Below are positions 8,491-18,022 of a stretch of DNA of 64,000 nt, piece by piece; the first letter of the stretch is position 1; the number at the start of each line of letters is the position of its first letter. Made by a program: the position numbers and the translations under genes. Source of the stretch: Prosthecobacter sp. (GTDB lineage Bacteria; Verrucomicrobiota; Verrucomicrobiia; Verrucomicrobiales; Verrucomicrobiaceae); contig NZ_JAGRPF010000064.1 of NCBI RefSeq assembly GCF_020439865.1, positions 50,681 to 114,680 on the forward strand, given 5' to 3'. The notes below the pieces were generated by a model. It was not told the origin of the DNA and searched no databases. It saw only the letters and a program-made list of their open reading frames with translations.

Positions 8491-11400
8491 AACTCAAGGA
8501 TTACGTCCTCCAATCCGCACGCCACTACTGGCGCGGCCATCTGGGGCTGCTGTTTGGCACGTTTCTGGCAGCCACGATTCTGACCGGCTCCATGCTCGTT
8601 GGTGATTCGGTGCGTGCCAGTCTGGAACGCGTGGCCGCTTTGCGTCTGGGCAAGGTCGAAGGCGGCGTGCTCGGCGGCGACCACTGGTTCACCGAAAGTC
8701 TCGCGCGCAAAACAAAGTCAGCGCCCGTCATCATCGCCACAGGTGCGGCAGCCGCAGCAAATGGCAACGTGCGCGTCAACGGAGCACAAGTGCTCGGTGT
8801 CGATGAAGCGTTCTGGAAGCTCAGCACCAGTTCAAAGTCCGTCACCTTTGACAAATCTTCTGTCGCCATCAACGAACCGCTCGCCCGCAAACTCGGCGTG
8901 AAGGCGGGCGACACCATCCTCGTGCGACTGGAGCGTCCGAGCGCCATTTCGCGCGATGCGCCGCTCTCCGGCAGCACCAACGAGGACATCTCGCTGCGCC
9001 GCAAGATCGCCGCCGTGGTCAGCCCGGAAGATTTCGGTGCGTTTCAGCTCACGGCCTCGCAGGTGCCGCCGGATTCCGTGTTTGTGAACCTCGCTGATCT
9101 GCAGACGCAGCTCGAAATGGACGGACGCGTCAACGCGCTGCTCCACCCACAGTTCAACGTCCTCCGGGCACACTTTGAAGAACAGCGAACACTTGCTGAC
9201 TTCGCACTCCAGCTCAAAAAAATCGACGGCGCAAAAAAGGAGTGGGAGATCAGCACCAGCCGCGTCTTCCTGGAGCGCAACCTCGCGGAGAAGATCGATG
9301 ACTTCAAAAGCACCTACGGCGTGCTGACCTATCTCGTGAACGGCATCACTTCGGCACAAGGGGGCACACCGTATTCAATGGTGACGGCGGTCGGACAAGG
9401 CAAGGACGATGAAATCGCCATCACCCAATGGCTGGCGGACGATCAGAAGCTCGCCGTCGGCGACGAACTGGAGATCAAATACTTCGTGGTCGGACTCGGG
9501 CGCGAACTGAAGCAACAGTCGGCCAAGTTCAAAGTGGGAGCCATCCTGCCGATGGATGATCCGAAAGTCACGAAGGCGTGGACGCCAGATTTCCCCGGCG
9601 TTTCGGACGTGGACAACTGCCGCGACTGGGAGCCCGGCATCCCGATGGACATGAAGGCCATCCGCGACAAGGACGAAGACTACTGGGACGAGTACAAAGG
9701 CACCCCGAAGGCATTCATCACACTGGCGGCGGGCCAGAAACTCTGGTCAAACCGCTTCGGCAACCTCACCGCCATCCGCATGCCCAATGCAGGCCAGACG
9801 TCCGAGGCCAAGGCCAACGCTCTCGCATTGCGGCTGAACTTGTCCGACATTGGTCTCCTGCCGCGAGACTTCAAACACGAGGCAGGCGCGGCGGCAAAAG
9901 GCAGCGTGGATTTTGGCGGACTGTTCATCGGCCTGAGCATGTTCCTGATTGCCGCAGCGCTCGTCTTCGCAGCGCTGCTGTTCTTGTTCACGCTGGAGCG
10001 CCGTGCCGCCCAGATCGGCCTGCTGATGGCGATAGGATGGACACGCGGCATGGTGCGACGTGCGTGGCTAATGGAAGCGGGAGTCATCGCCCTCGCGGGC
10101 GTGCTGCTGGGAGTCTTTGGCGGGATGATCTACACACAAACGGCGCTGCACGGGCTCTCCGCCATCTGGAGCGGAGCCACGCAGGGACTGCCGCTCGTGT
10201 TCAGCGCAAGCTTCGGAACGATTTTCAACGCCGCGCTGTCCACGATGATCGTGGTGCTGCTTACTTTGTGGTGGGCAAGTCGGAAGCTTTTCAAAGTCAA
10301 AGCGCGTGATCTGCTCTCAGGCTCCTGGAGCGAAGACCTCTCCCCTGTCCAAAAGAAGCATGGAATGAAAGTGGTTCTGATTCTTGCCGGCGTCGCGCTC
10401 CTGCTGCTCGCCTTTGGCTTTATGGTAAAGAATCCTGAAGCCGTCGCCGGCATGTTCTTTGGTTCCGGGATGCTGATGATGATCGCCGGTCTCCTGTTCC
10501 TGCGCGGTTGGATGCGACGCGACAGCGGAAGTCTCGCACGAACGCTCTGGCAGATCGGCTCGCGCAACATCTCACGTCGTCCTTCGCGCAGTCTGGCGGT
10601 GATCGGCATGATGGCAGGCGGCATCTTCCTCGTCGTGGCGGTGAATGCCTTCCGCATGAGCGCAGGGGACGCCACGCAGAAACATTCGGGCACCGGTGGC
10701 TTTGCGCTCATCGGCGAGTCCTCCCTGCCGGTTTATGAAGATCTCAATGTGAAGGCTGGCTGGGATGCATTCGGACTCGATGAGAAGCTCATGCCACATG
10801 CCCATGTGGTGCCGTTTCGTGTGCGCGACGGCGATGACGCGAGCTGTTTGAATCTCAACCGTGCGCAGAAGCCCATGCTCGTCGCCGTGGATCCCGCCCA
10901 GATGACCGGCACGTTCGCGTTTGCTTCCGGCTCATGGGAGAAGCTTGCGGATACCTCCTTCATTCCTGCCATCGCCGATCAGGCAACGGCCATGTGGGGT
11001 TTGGGCAAGGGCGTGGGCGATACGCTGGATTATCAGGACAGCTCGGGAAACACCTTCCAGGTAAAGATCGTCGGCCTGCTCGCGGGCTCCGTGCTGCAGG
11101 GCAAGATGATCATCAGCGAACAAGCGTTCCTCTCGAAGTATCCGGATGCGGCCGGATATCGTTTCTTCCTGATCGATGCGAAACCGGATCAGGCTTCAGA
11201 GATCTCTGCGCATCTGACGCGGCAGCTTGAACAGCGTGGCCTGGCATTGGAACCCACCAAGCAGCGGCTGGAATTGTTCCTGAGTGTGCAAAACACTTAC
11301 ATCGGCATCTTCACGGTGCTTGGCGGTCTGGGCGTCCTGCTGGGAACGGCAGGCATCGGCGTGCTGATTGCCCGGCATGTGCTGGAACGCCGTGGTGAAC

Positions 11401-11675
11401 TCGGCCTCATGCAGGCCCTGGGATTCCGCGCCGAAGCCCTGCGGGGCATGATCATGGGCGAACACGGCGTGCTGCTGATCCTCGGAGTTGTTCTCGGCGT
11501 GATTACCGCCTCGCTGGCGATTATTCCCCAACTGATCGAACGCGGTGGCGGGCTCCCCATGGGCTTCCTCAGCAAACTGATCGCCGCCGTACTCGGGTTC
11601 GGCCTGCTGGTCTGTATCGTCGCCATTTCCTCCGCAGTGCGTGGAAGGCTGACCGATTCCATCCGCCGGGAATAG
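8487..11675 (+). CDS. Large FtsX-like ABC transporter permease (1062 aa)
   Basis: Two FtsX units in one chain. An N-terminal helix (about residues 13-32, [19 protein letters not shown]) leads into a long periplasmic region (about 35-470). Three helices of the first FtsX core (about 474-600, with [16 protein letters not shown]) are followed by two extra helices (about 630-675) and another at about 700. A second periplasmic domain precedes the last FtsX core (about 930-1045, with [15 protein letters not shown]). MacB permeases are about 400-650 residues, so this is a fused double-length form, consistent with the permease working as a monomer or pseudo-dimer with the ATPase encoded just upstream. 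The cargo is unknown, and there is no adjacent membrane-fusion protein or TolC gene. Confidence 0.9.
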   Translation: MKLKDYVLQSARHYWRGHLGLLFGTFLAATILTGSMLVGDSVRASLERVAALRLGKVEGGVLGGDHWFTESLARKTKSAPVIIATGAAAAANGNVRVNGAQVLGVDEAFWKLSTSSKSVTFDKSSVAINEPLARKLGVKAGDTILVRLERPSAISRDAPLSGSTNEDISLRRKIAAVVSPEDFGAFQLTASQVPPDSVFVNLADLQTQLEMDGRVNALLHPQFNVLRAHFEEQRTLADFALQLKKIDGAKKEWEISTSRVFLERNLAEKIDDFKSTYGVLTYLVNGITSAQGGTPYSMVTAVGQGKDDEIAITQWLADDQKLAVGDELEIKYFVVGLGRELKQQSAKFKVGAILPMDDPKVTKAWTPDFPGVSDVDNCRDWEPGIPMDMKAIRDKDEDYWDEYKGTPKAFITLAAGQKLWSNRFGNLTAIRMPNAGQTSEAKANALALRLNLSDIGLLPRDFKHEAGAAAKGSVDFGGLFIGLSMFLIAAALVFAALLFLFTLERRAAQIGLLMAIGWTRGMVRRAWLMEAGVIALAGVLLGVFGGMIYTQTALHGLSAIWSGATQGLPLVFSASFGTIFNAALSTMIVVLLTLWWASRKLFKVKARDLLSGSWSEDLSPVQKKHGMKVVLILAGVALLLLAFGFMVKNPEAVAGMFFGSGMLMMIAGLLFLRGWMRRDSGSLARTLWQIGSRNISRRPSRSLAVIGMMAGGIFLVVAVNAFRMSAGDATQKHSGTGGFALIGESSLPVYEDLNVKAGWDAFGLDEKLMPHAHVVPFRVRDGDDASCLNLNRAQKPMLVAVDPAQMTGTFAFASGSWEKLADTSFIPAIADQATAMWGLGKGVGDTLDYQDSSGNTFQVKIVGLLAGSVLQGKMIISEQAFLSKYPDAAGYRFFLIDAKPDQASEISAHLTRQLEQRGLALEPTKQRLELFLSVQNTYIGIFTVLGGLGVLLGTAGIGVLIARHVLERRGELGLMQALGFRAEALRGMIMGEHGVLLILGVVLGVITASLAIIPQLIERGGGLPMGFLSKLIAAVLGFGLLVCIVAISSAVRGRLTDSIRRE

Positions 11676-11725
11676 GCGGGAACGGCCATGCGCGACGCCT
11701 TGCACTCCGCTCCGGGCACGCTCCT

Positions 11726-12739
11726 ATGTGCGCAGTGAACCCTGCGCTCAACGAACCCGACTCTCCCTTCGATCTCGCTCTCCGCCCGGGAGACTTTTCC
11801 GAGTTCCATGGTCAGACGAAGGTCAAAGACCAGCTGCTTGTCATGGTCGAGGCCGCGAAGATGCGCGGTGAGTCGCTGGATCATGTGCTGCTCTGCGGTC
11901 CGCCCGGACTGGGCAAGACCACGCTCGCCAATCTCATCGCCAACGCCGTCGGCACCAAGCTGCACACCACCAGCGGCCCGCAGATCGAGCGCGCAGGCGA
12001 TCTCGCCGGCATTCTCACAAACTTGCAGGAGCGTGACATCCTCTTCATCGACGAAATCCACCGCCTGCATCCAAGCATCGAAGAGTACCTGTATCCCGCG
12101 ATTGAGGACTATCGCCTCGACATCATCATCGACCAGGGCCCGAAGGCGCGCACCATTCGCATCGACCTGCCGCCCTTCACTCTTGTGGGCGCCACCACCC
12201 GCGCCGGCATGCTCACTTCGCCGATGCGCTCACGCTTCGGCATCCCCAACCGTCTCGACTACTACACGCCCGAAGAGATCCAGCACATCCTCATCCGCTC
12301 CGCGCGTTTGATGAACGTCGCCATCGAGCCCGAAGGCGCGCACGAAATCGCCCGCCGTTCCCGCGGCACGCCGCGCATCGCCAATCACCTCCTGCGCTGG
12401 GTGCGCGACTTTGCGCAGGTGAAGGCGCAAAATGTCGTCACGGAGGACGTCGCCTGCCAGGCGCTCACCATGCGCGACATCGACGAATCCGGCCTCGACG
12501 ACATGGACACGCGCATCCTCGAAGCCATCATCGGCAAGTTCGACGGCGGCCCCGTTGGCATGGGCAGCGTCGCCGTCGCCGTGGGCGAGGACGCCAGCAC
12601 GCTTGAAGACGTGCACGAGCCCTACCTCGTGATGCAAGGTTACCTCAAACGCACCCCACGCGGCCGCGTCGCCATGCCCGCCGCCTACCGCAAACTCGGC
12701 CTCGTGCCGCCTCTCACCGGGCAGTCGGAGCTGTTTTGA
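11726..12739 (+). CDS. ruvB: Holliday junction branch migration helicase RuvB
   Basis: 337 residues, standard length. RuvB is the AAA+ motor that drives RuvA-bound Holliday junctions during recombination repair. Walker [11 protein letters not shown] is near residue 57, Walker [10 protein letters not shown] near 105, sensor 1 region [10 protein letters not shown] near 155, the arginine-finger segment MRSRFGI near 168, and the C-terminal winged helix contains the family hallmark [11 protein letters not shown] near 310. The ruvA and ruvC genes are not adjacent, which is common outside Proteobacteria. The start is the first ATG after the upstream permease gene (50-bp gap). A small membrane-protein gene follows after 10 bp. 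Confidence 0.97.
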   Translation: MCAVNPALNEPDSPFDLALRPGDFSEFHGQTKVKDQLLVMVEAAKMRGESLDHVLLCGPPGLGKTTLANLIANAVGTKLHTTSGPQIERAGDLAGILTNLQERDILFIDEIHRLHPSIEEYLYPAIEDYRLDIIIDQGPKARTIRIDLPPFTLVGATTRAGMLTSPMRSRFGIPNRLDYYTPEEIQHILIRSARLMNVAIEPEGAHEIARRSRGTPRIANHLLRWVRDFAQVKAQNVVTEDVACQALTMRDIDESGLDDMDTRILEAIIGKFDGGPVGMGSVAVAVGEDASTLEDVHEPYLVMQGYLKRTPRGRVAMPAAYRKLGLVPPLTGQSELF

Positions 12740-12749
12740 ATCTCCCGAC

Positions 12750-13238
12750 ATGTGGCGCGAACTCACAACTCTCTGGCAGAGCATTTGCGATCCGGAGTAT
12801 CTGCATTTGCTGCTGGAGCCGTTGCCGCTCTACGGCCTCGGCATCGGGCTGACATTTCTGATCCTGTCTTTTCTGTTTGGTGAGGTGAAATGCCGCATGC
12901 TGGCCCTCGCGGTCGTCTGCACGTCCTGCGCGAGCGTTTGGCCCTACATCGATCTGCGTGACAAGGCCACGCCGCGCATCGTGGCGACGCGGTCGCCGGA
13001 TCTTGCGCCGCTGATTCAAGAACAGACGCAGCGCCGCAAAGACTGGTCCTGGCCTTACTACGCGATGACGCTGTTCAGCTTCCTCGCATTGGTGACATCT
13101 CGTTCCCCCAAGGGCAGGCCGTTGTTGTTTCTCGTCGTCATCTTCGGAGCCCTGCTGTTCTGGTTCAGCATCTGGATGCACAAGAAGGAGTGCGAGGTCT
13201 ATCACCGCAACATCGTGCGGTTTGTGCCGGTGCGGTAA
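12750..13238 (+). CDS. Uncharacterised membrane protein, four predicted helices
   Basis: 162 residues and not recognised. By eye it has hydrophobic segments at about residues 28-46 (YGLGIGLTFLILSFLF), 50-66 (MLALAVVCTSCASVWPY), 103-118 (YAMTLFSFLALVT) and 124-142 (PLLFLVVIFGALLFWFSIW), with a charged loop (residues 68-98) between helices 2 and 3 and a short His/Arg-rich tail. The gene starts 10 bp after ruvB on the same strand, so it is probably read through from it, but nothing suggests a role in recombination. It is convergent with the TPR-like gene, with a 19-bp gap and no obvious terminator hairpin. Confidence 0.65.
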   Translation: MWRELTTLWQSICDPEYLHLLLEPLPLYGLGIGLTFLILSFLFGEVKCRMLALAVVCTSCASVWPYIDLRDKATPRIVATRSPDLAPLIQEQTQRRKDWSWPYYAMTLFSFLALVTSRSPKGRPLLFLVVIFGALLFWFSIWMHKKECEVYHRNIVRFVPVR

Positions 13239-13257
13239 GAGCACAAGCGGACAGGAG

Positions 13258-14178
13258 TTACTTCAAATACTTCTCGAACTCCTTAGGAAGCGCGCCCGGA
13301 CCACCCAGATCACGACAGACGAGGGCGAGAGATTTCGCCTGCTTCGCGAGCCTTTCGTCATTGGGTGCAGCGGCGATCTTGGCCTCGGTGATCAACAGAG
13401 CGGCAATGGCCGAACGGCGTACAAGACCAGAGTCAGAGCCGAGATCGAGCGTCAGAGCACGATGGTAGTCCATCAGCGCGAGATCAGGCTGTTTTTGACC
13501 GCGCTCGTTCCACACAGCACGCAAGTAGCACAAAGACGCGAGGCGTGACGAACGCAGACGCTTGAACGGAGCCTGCGGCAGCTTGAGCGGATTCACATCT
13601 TCGAACTTCTTGATGAAGGTGCCGAGAGCCTGCCAGTCCTCCTTGCCCAGCCAGTTCCAGCCTTCGAGATCGACGAAATCCTCCGTGTAATGCGGGCCAA
13701 AGTTCAGCGGATTGGCGAGCTGCTGGTTCATCGCCTTCGACAGATCGGCATACCGCCCCAGCTTTTGGAGACACAAAAACTGATACAGCCGGGCCAGCGA
13801 CCCGTAGCCGTCCTGCATCGGCACAAGCTTGACGAATTCATCCCCAAGCTGCGCGAACTGCTTTTCAGCCTCGCTGTAGTTGCCAGCGGCATAGTTCTGC
13901 TGGGCCTGCGACCAGCCTTTCGGCTCGTCAACAGTCATGTCACGAATGCTGGCCATCGGCAGCTTGATGCTGTTGCCACCGTTGGGTGCGTCACTGATGA
14001 GCAGGCCGTCCTTCTCGGCTCCAATCAGGAATCCAGGCATCGGCTCCCCGCTGATTTTGGTGATCTGGACGGAAAGCGGTTCGGCCTGCAAGGCCGCTGC
14101 AGCCATCAGCAGCATGACTGTCGGTCGGAAGGTCATCGCGTTCAAAGAGGCACGTTTCATGGCGTCACGACGGTTCAT
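13258..14178 (-). CDS. TPR-like secreted protein, last gene of the TolQ/ExbD/TPR operon
   Basis: 306 residues. After a basic start (MNRRDAMKR) there is a signal-like hydrophobic stretch (about residues 19-32, TVMLLMAAAALQA). The next 70 residues are beta-rich (ITKISGEPMPGFLIGAEKDG). From about residue 90 on, helical pairs resemble degenerate tetratricopeptide repeats (AQQNYAAGNYSEAEKQFAQLG, then LARLYQFLCLQKLG). The ATG overlaps the stop of the 969-residue TPR gene by four bases (ATGA), which supports this start and a shared function. Probably a periplasmic scaffold or accessory of the proton-channel complex encoded upstream. The exact role is unknown. Confidence 0.75.
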   Translation of the reverse strand: MNRRDAMKRASLNAMTFRPTVMLLMAAAALQAEPLSVQITKISGEPMPGFLIGAEKDGLLISDAPNGGNSIKLPMASIRDMTVDEPKGWSQAQQNYAAGNYSEAEKQFAQLGDEFVKLVPMQDGYGSLARLYQFLCLQKLGRYADLSKAMNQQLANPLNFGPHYTEDFVDLEGWNWLGKEDWQALGTFIKKFEDVNPLKLPQAPFKRLRSSRLASLCYLRAVWNERGQKQPDLALMDYHRALTLDLGSDSGLVRRSAIAALLITEAKIAAAPNDERLAKQAKSLALVCRDLGGPGALPKEFEKYLK

Positions 14179-17084
14179 TCACGCACCCCCCACAGGCCTT
14201 CATCCGGGTGTTCGGGAATGTTGAGCTTCTTGCGCAGTGTTTTGTAGTACTCCTTGGCCTTTTGCACGAAGGGGCCGGCGACCTCGTGGTTGGACAGCTT
14301 GTACATGCGCGAAACCGTGTCTTTGATGAGACGGAAGGCCTTGTCATCGTTGCCCTTCTTCATCTGGATCTCAGCGGCACGCAGACGCGCCTCGGCGGAA
14401 TACTGCACCACGTTTTCGAGCGGTGGCCCGACAAACGGCGTGTAGGCCTCCAGCGCCTTGTCCGTGTCGTTAAGGTTTTCGTAACACCGCCCAAGACGAT
14501 AGAACACCTCGGCACGCGTGCGGGTGAAGGCCTTCTCCTTCGTCATCAACAGGAGTGTGTCGGCGGCGAGTTGCCATTGCTTGCGATTGAAGTAGATGCG
14601 CGATTTTTCAATCATCGCCTCCTCGACATATTCAGGCTTGTCCTTGAGCTCACGAATGACCTGGTCAAACGCGGCCACGGCCTCCTGAAAGCTGCTGGTC
14701 TCGCCTGTTTTCGCGAGCACGCGCGCCTTGCCCATGAGCGCCAGCGGATAGTGCTCCGAAGGACCACGATCCATGACCGCCTTGAACCATTCGAGCGCCT
14801 CCTTGTCCTTGCCACGGTCCACCAGATCGCGCCCCACTTTCACGAGGATGTAGGAGGAGAGCTCCGACTTGTCGAATTGCTGCAACTCCTCGTAGGCCAC
14901 CTGGATCTGGGCGGCGCGCTTGGGGAACTTGTCCTTGTAGCTGTCGTTCTCCAGCAGATCGATCTTCGCCATGTTCAGCCACGCACGCAGCGTGTTGTTG
15001 ATCTTCGTGCCATCGGAGGGGACGAAATTGGTGAGGCGTTCGAGAAGCTGTTCCGGACCGACAATGTCGAGGTAGTTCTGTGTGTAGGAACCGATGGCCT
15101 CCTCAATCCCTGTGCCGCTGTCACCACTGCCGAGCCTCACGATGACTTTTTCCAGCGCCTCCAGCGCCTCCTTGCCGCGTTTGACCTCCTTGAGCGGTTC
15201 GATCGAGCCGACGATGACCTCGGCATCATAGAATCCGCCGCTGTACTTCGCCATGTAGTCGTCGTAATAGGCGACGACGTCCTTCGGCTTCTTCAAGGCA
15301 TTCGCCACACGCACCAACTGAACGAGCACACGTCCCACGATGATTTTGTGAGCATCTCCCTGCGCCGCCTCGCCAAGCTCTCGCGCCTTGAGGTAGGCCG
15401 CTTCGGCTTTCTCATTCGAGTTCAGCATCAAATACGAATCGCCACGCATCGCCAGCGCACGATCCAGGTCAGGCAGGTTTGGCCGGCGTTTCTCGAGATC
15501 GTCGATCACGTCGAGGCACTTCTGGTATTGAGCGAGCTGGAAATGCGTCGTCGCCCGGTCCAGCATCGCAAAGCCGATGTACTCCGACTCAGGAAAGTCT
15601 TTGATGAAAGCGTCGAGCTTCGGCCCCGCCTCCGCCCACTTCTTCAAGCGCACGAGGCTCGAGGACTCGAAGTACCGGGAAGCCTCCTTGAACTTGCTTT
15701 GGGGAAAGCGCTTCGAATGCGATTCGAGCTCCTTCTGCGCTTCTTCAGTGCGGCCGAGATTGAACAACGACGCACCGATCACGAAGTCCGTCAGATCACG
15801 ATCTTTGGCATCTGGAGCGAGAGGCTTGCGGATATTGGTGGCCAGTTCGATGGCCTGCTCATACTGCTTGGAGAAGAACACATTCTCCAGCAGCAGTGTG
15901 TTCACATTGCCGGCATATTCGTGCTGGGGGAACTCCTTGCGAAACTGTTCGCCCAGCGCCTTCGACAGATCCTGCTGACCGGTGGCCAGCGCGGTGCGCA
16001 TGGCGCCAAACAACATCATGGGCCGGTGCTGGCTCTTCGGCACCGTGGTGACGCCGTAAGTGTAGATGGCGTAACCCGCGGGAAAGTTGCCCAGACGTTC
16101 GTAGCAGCCGGCCAGGGTGAGCAGGGCGATCCAATCGATGCTGTTGTCATCCTGCATCTGAGCTGCGTACTTTTCGATCTCCTTTTTGAGGAGTTCCGGC
16201 ACCCGGCCATGATAGCGCAGCGCGCGACCTTCGAGGTCATACAGAATGTCGCTGCTGCTGGCCATGAGGCTGAGGAGGCGGATCGCCAGCGTCTGCTGGT
16301 CGTTTTCTGACGCGGCACGGGCCAGCCCGAGCAGACGGGCATTAAAATCAAACCGCGCCATGTCGAACGGCGAGAGCTTCAATTTGGTGCCGTTCGCATC
16401 CATGAAGGCGTGCGCTTCTTTTTGCGTCTCGACATGATTGGCTTCCTTCGACGTCCAGCTGTCCAGCAAGGAAAGAAAGGCCCGAAACACGCCGTCCGCC
16501 TTGGCCGTCACCCCGCCCGCACCACTGATGAGCTGATTCAGCAGCGCCTCGGCCTTGTCCGGCATGCCGGCTTTCGAATAGCAGGAGGCAACCTGCACGC
16601 GAAACGCCGCATCATCGTAGGTTCCTGCAGGAGCCGGATGACGGGCAAACTCCTCGTAGTCCTTGATGGCATCCGCATACCTCCCCAGCGCCTGTTTGAT
16701 GATACCCATTTCCAGAAGCGAGAGTTCCCACACCGGGTTGAGCTTGTCTTTCGGAGTGCCCGGAACGTTTTTACCCTGCGTGTAGCAGGTTTCATAGGCC
16801 TTGAGCGCATCATCCAGGCGCTTGAGGTTTTTCAAACAAAAGCCGTAGCGGTAATGCATCACGCCAAAGGCAGGCCCGAAGTCCTGATAGCCGCTGGGCC
16901 CGTACTCCTTCATGATCGTCTCCAGCGGAATGAGAGCCCCCGCCCAATTGCTCTCCTCCATGAGGCTGCCCGCCTTTTCAAACAGGGTCTGAATGTTCAG
17001 ATCATCCTGGGCCTGCGCATTCTGACCGCACAAACCGATGACGACCAAAAACATCAACAGAGAACTGCGGACAGAATACGGCAT
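14175..17084 (-). CDS. Giant tetratricopeptide-repeat protein of a TolQ/ExbD operon
   Basis: 969 residues with an N-terminal signal peptide (MPYSVRSSLLMFLVVIGLCGQNAQA) and then helix-turn-helix repeats through nearly the whole length. Clear TPR-type units include FGVMHYRYGFCLKNLKRLDD near residue 80, FVIGASLFNLGRTEEAQKEL near residue 435 and AEVFYRLGRCYENLNDTDKA near residue 855. No catalytic motif is visible. It starts 2 bp after the second exbD gene and overlaps the next gene by 4 bp, so it belongs to one transcript with a TolQ/ExbB-like channel and two ExbD-like subunits. It is most likely a periplasmic scaffold contacted by the ExbD domains, perhaps occupying the place TonB or TolA has in known systems. 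That placement is inference. Confidence 0.85.
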   Translation of the reverse strand: MPYSVRSSLLMFLVVIGLCGQNAQAQDDLNIQTLFEKAGSLMEESNWAGALIPLETIMKEYGPSGYQDFGPAFGVMHYRYGFCLKNLKRLDDALKAYETCYTQGKNVPGTPKDKLNPVWELSLLEMGIIKQALGRYADAIKDYEEFARHPAPAGTYDDAAFRVQVASCYSKAGMPDKAEALLNQLISGAGGVTAKADGVFRAFLSLLDSWTSKEANHVETQKEAHAFMDANGTKLKLSPFDMARFDFNARLLGLARAASENDQQTLAIRLLSLMASSSDILYDLEGRALRYHGRVPELLKKEIEKYAAQMQDDNSIDWIALLTLAGCYERLGNFPAGYAIYTYGVTTVPKSQHRPMMLFGAMRTALATGQQDLSKALGEQFRKEFPQHEYAGNVNTLLLENVFFSKQYEQAIELATNIRKPLAPDAKDRDLTDFVIGASLFNLGRTEEAQKELESHSKRFPQSKFKEASRYFESSSLVRLKKWAEAGPKLDAFIKDFPESEYIGFAMLDRATTHFQLAQYQKCLDVIDDLEKRRPNLPDLDRALAMRGDSYLMLNSNEKAEAAYLKARELGEAAQGDAHKIIVGRVLVQLVRVANALKKPKDVVAYYDDYMAKYSGGFYDAEVIVGSIEPLKEVKRGKEALEALEKVIVRLGSGDSGTGIEEAIGSYTQNYLDIVGPEQLLERLTNFVPSDGTKINNTLRAWLNMAKIDLLENDSYKDKFPKRAAQIQVAYEELQQFDKSELSSYILVKVGRDLVDRGKDKEALEWFKAVMDRGPSEHYPLALMGKARVLAKTGETSSFQEAVAAFDQVIRELKDKPEYVEEAMIEKSRIYFNRKQWQLAADTLLLMTKEKAFTRTRAEVFYRLGRCYENLNDTDKALEAYTPFVGPPLENVVQYSAEARLRAAEIQMKKGNDDKAFRLIKDTVSRMYKLSNHEVAGPFVQKAKEYYKTLRKKLNIPEHPDEGLWGVRE

Positions 17085-17086
17085 GA

Positions 17087-17524
17087 CTAATTCCCTTTCT
17101 CGAATCCGGAGAGTGTGATCGTGGTGATGCCAACCTTTGCGAGCGCGTTCATCAGGTCGATGAAGCGCTGCTGCTTCGCGTCATCATCGGAACTGACGAT
17201 GACCAGGGGCTTCTTGTTTGTGGCATCTGTGAGCTGCTTGTAACGATCCAGCTCAGACTCCATCTGGCCGTCGTCCGCCATCACCTGATCGGCGATCGTG
17301 ATCTGCCCTTCGGCGGTGAGCCTGATCTTCAACGGGTCGATCTGAATGCTGCTGGCCTTGCCGCTGTCCGTGGGCATTTCCATGCTGAGATCCGACTCGC
17401 GCGGCTCCAGCGTCGAGGTCACGAGGAAATAGATCAGCAGAAGAAAGCTCACATCGATCAGGGAGGAGATGTCCAGCCCTGGATCCTCCACCTGATCTGC
17501 TTTGAAGCGTTTCTTTTTGGTCAT
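17087..17524 (-). CDS. ExbD/TolR family biopolymer transport protein (second copy)
   Basis: 145 residues with the ExbD/TolR layout: a short basic cytoplasmic N-terminus, one membrane helix (about residues 22-41) and a periplasmic domain. The helix holds the proton-path aspartate in the motif LDISSLIDVSFLLLIYFLV (Asp near residue 24). The periplasmic part includes QITIADQVMADDGQ and ends in VGITTITLSGF, matching the family fold. ExbD dimers sit inside an ExbB pentamer and convert proton flow into motion. It lies 21 bp after the first exbD gene and 2 bp before the TPR gene. The two ExbD copies differ clearly in sequence, so they may form a heterodimer. Confidence 0.92.
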   Translation of the reverse strand: MTKKKRFKADQVEDPGLDISSLIDVSFLLLIYFLVTSTLEPRESDLSMEMPTDSGKASSIQIDPLKIRLTAEGQITIADQVMADDGQMESELDRYKQLTDATNKKPLVIVSSDDDAKQQRFIDLMNALAKVGITTITLSGFEKGN

Positions 17525-17545
17525 GCTGCGTTGAAATGAAAGCTG

Positions 17546-17995
17546 CTAGCCTTTTTTCGCCGCGGGAAAGGCGCTGAAGATGATGGTGTTCACCCCGGCG
17601 TCACCCGACGCCTTCACCACCTGCTTGGAATACTTCACGATGCTGCGCTTGTCGCCGCGCAGCAGGATTTTCGGCGTCACTCCGGTATCGATCTTCTCTT
17701 TGCGCTGCGTCACGTATTCGGTCACCGCCGCCATGTCCGGCAAAGGTTCCTTGTTGTCCTTGCCGAAAGTTCCATCGTCATAGACGTGAACCACAATGCG
17801 TCCGGCGGCCTCTTCCGGCGGACGTGCATTCCCCGCCACCGGCAGCTCGACGCGCGGGTCGATCTGATTGGTCAGCATGCGTGAACTCACCATGAAGAAC
17901 AGGATGAGCTGAAACACCATGTCGATCATCGACGAGGAGTCCATCTTGCAGTCCTCCTCGACTCCCTGAACGCTGGTCAGCTTCTTTTTCATCAC
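17546..17995 (-). CDS. ExbD/TolR family biopolymer transport protein (first copy)
   Basis: 149 residues. The N-terminus MMKKKLTSVQGVEEDCKMDSS precedes a membrane helix with the motif SSMIDMVFQLILFFMVSS, whose Asp (near residue 24) corresponds to the proton-carrying residue of ExbD/TolR. The periplasmic domain contains a DGTFGKDNKEPLP hairpin and the family-like segment TPKILLRGDKRSIVKYSKQVV, ending with NTIIFSAF. It follows the TolQ/ExbB-like gene after 27 bp. As with the second copy, it should couple the proton gradient to a periplasmic partner. No TonB, TolA, TolB or Pal gene is present in the window. Confidence 0.92.
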   Translation of the reverse strand: MMKKKLTSVQGVEEDCKMDSSSMIDMVFQLILFFMVSSRMLTNQIDPRVELPVAGNARPPEEAAGRIVVHVYDDGTFGKDNKEPLPDMAAVTEYVTQRKEKIDTGVTPKILLRGDKRSIVKYSKQVVKASGDAGVNTIIFSAFPAAKKG

Positions 17996-18022
17996 GCAGG
18001 ATTCACAGGTCGGACGAACAAA

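Noticed and set aside
14208..16310. 700-codon plus-strand frame
   Set aside because: Antisense to the giant TPR gene. It is open because the high-GC3 coding strand rarely yields stops in this frame; no motif or signal is seen.
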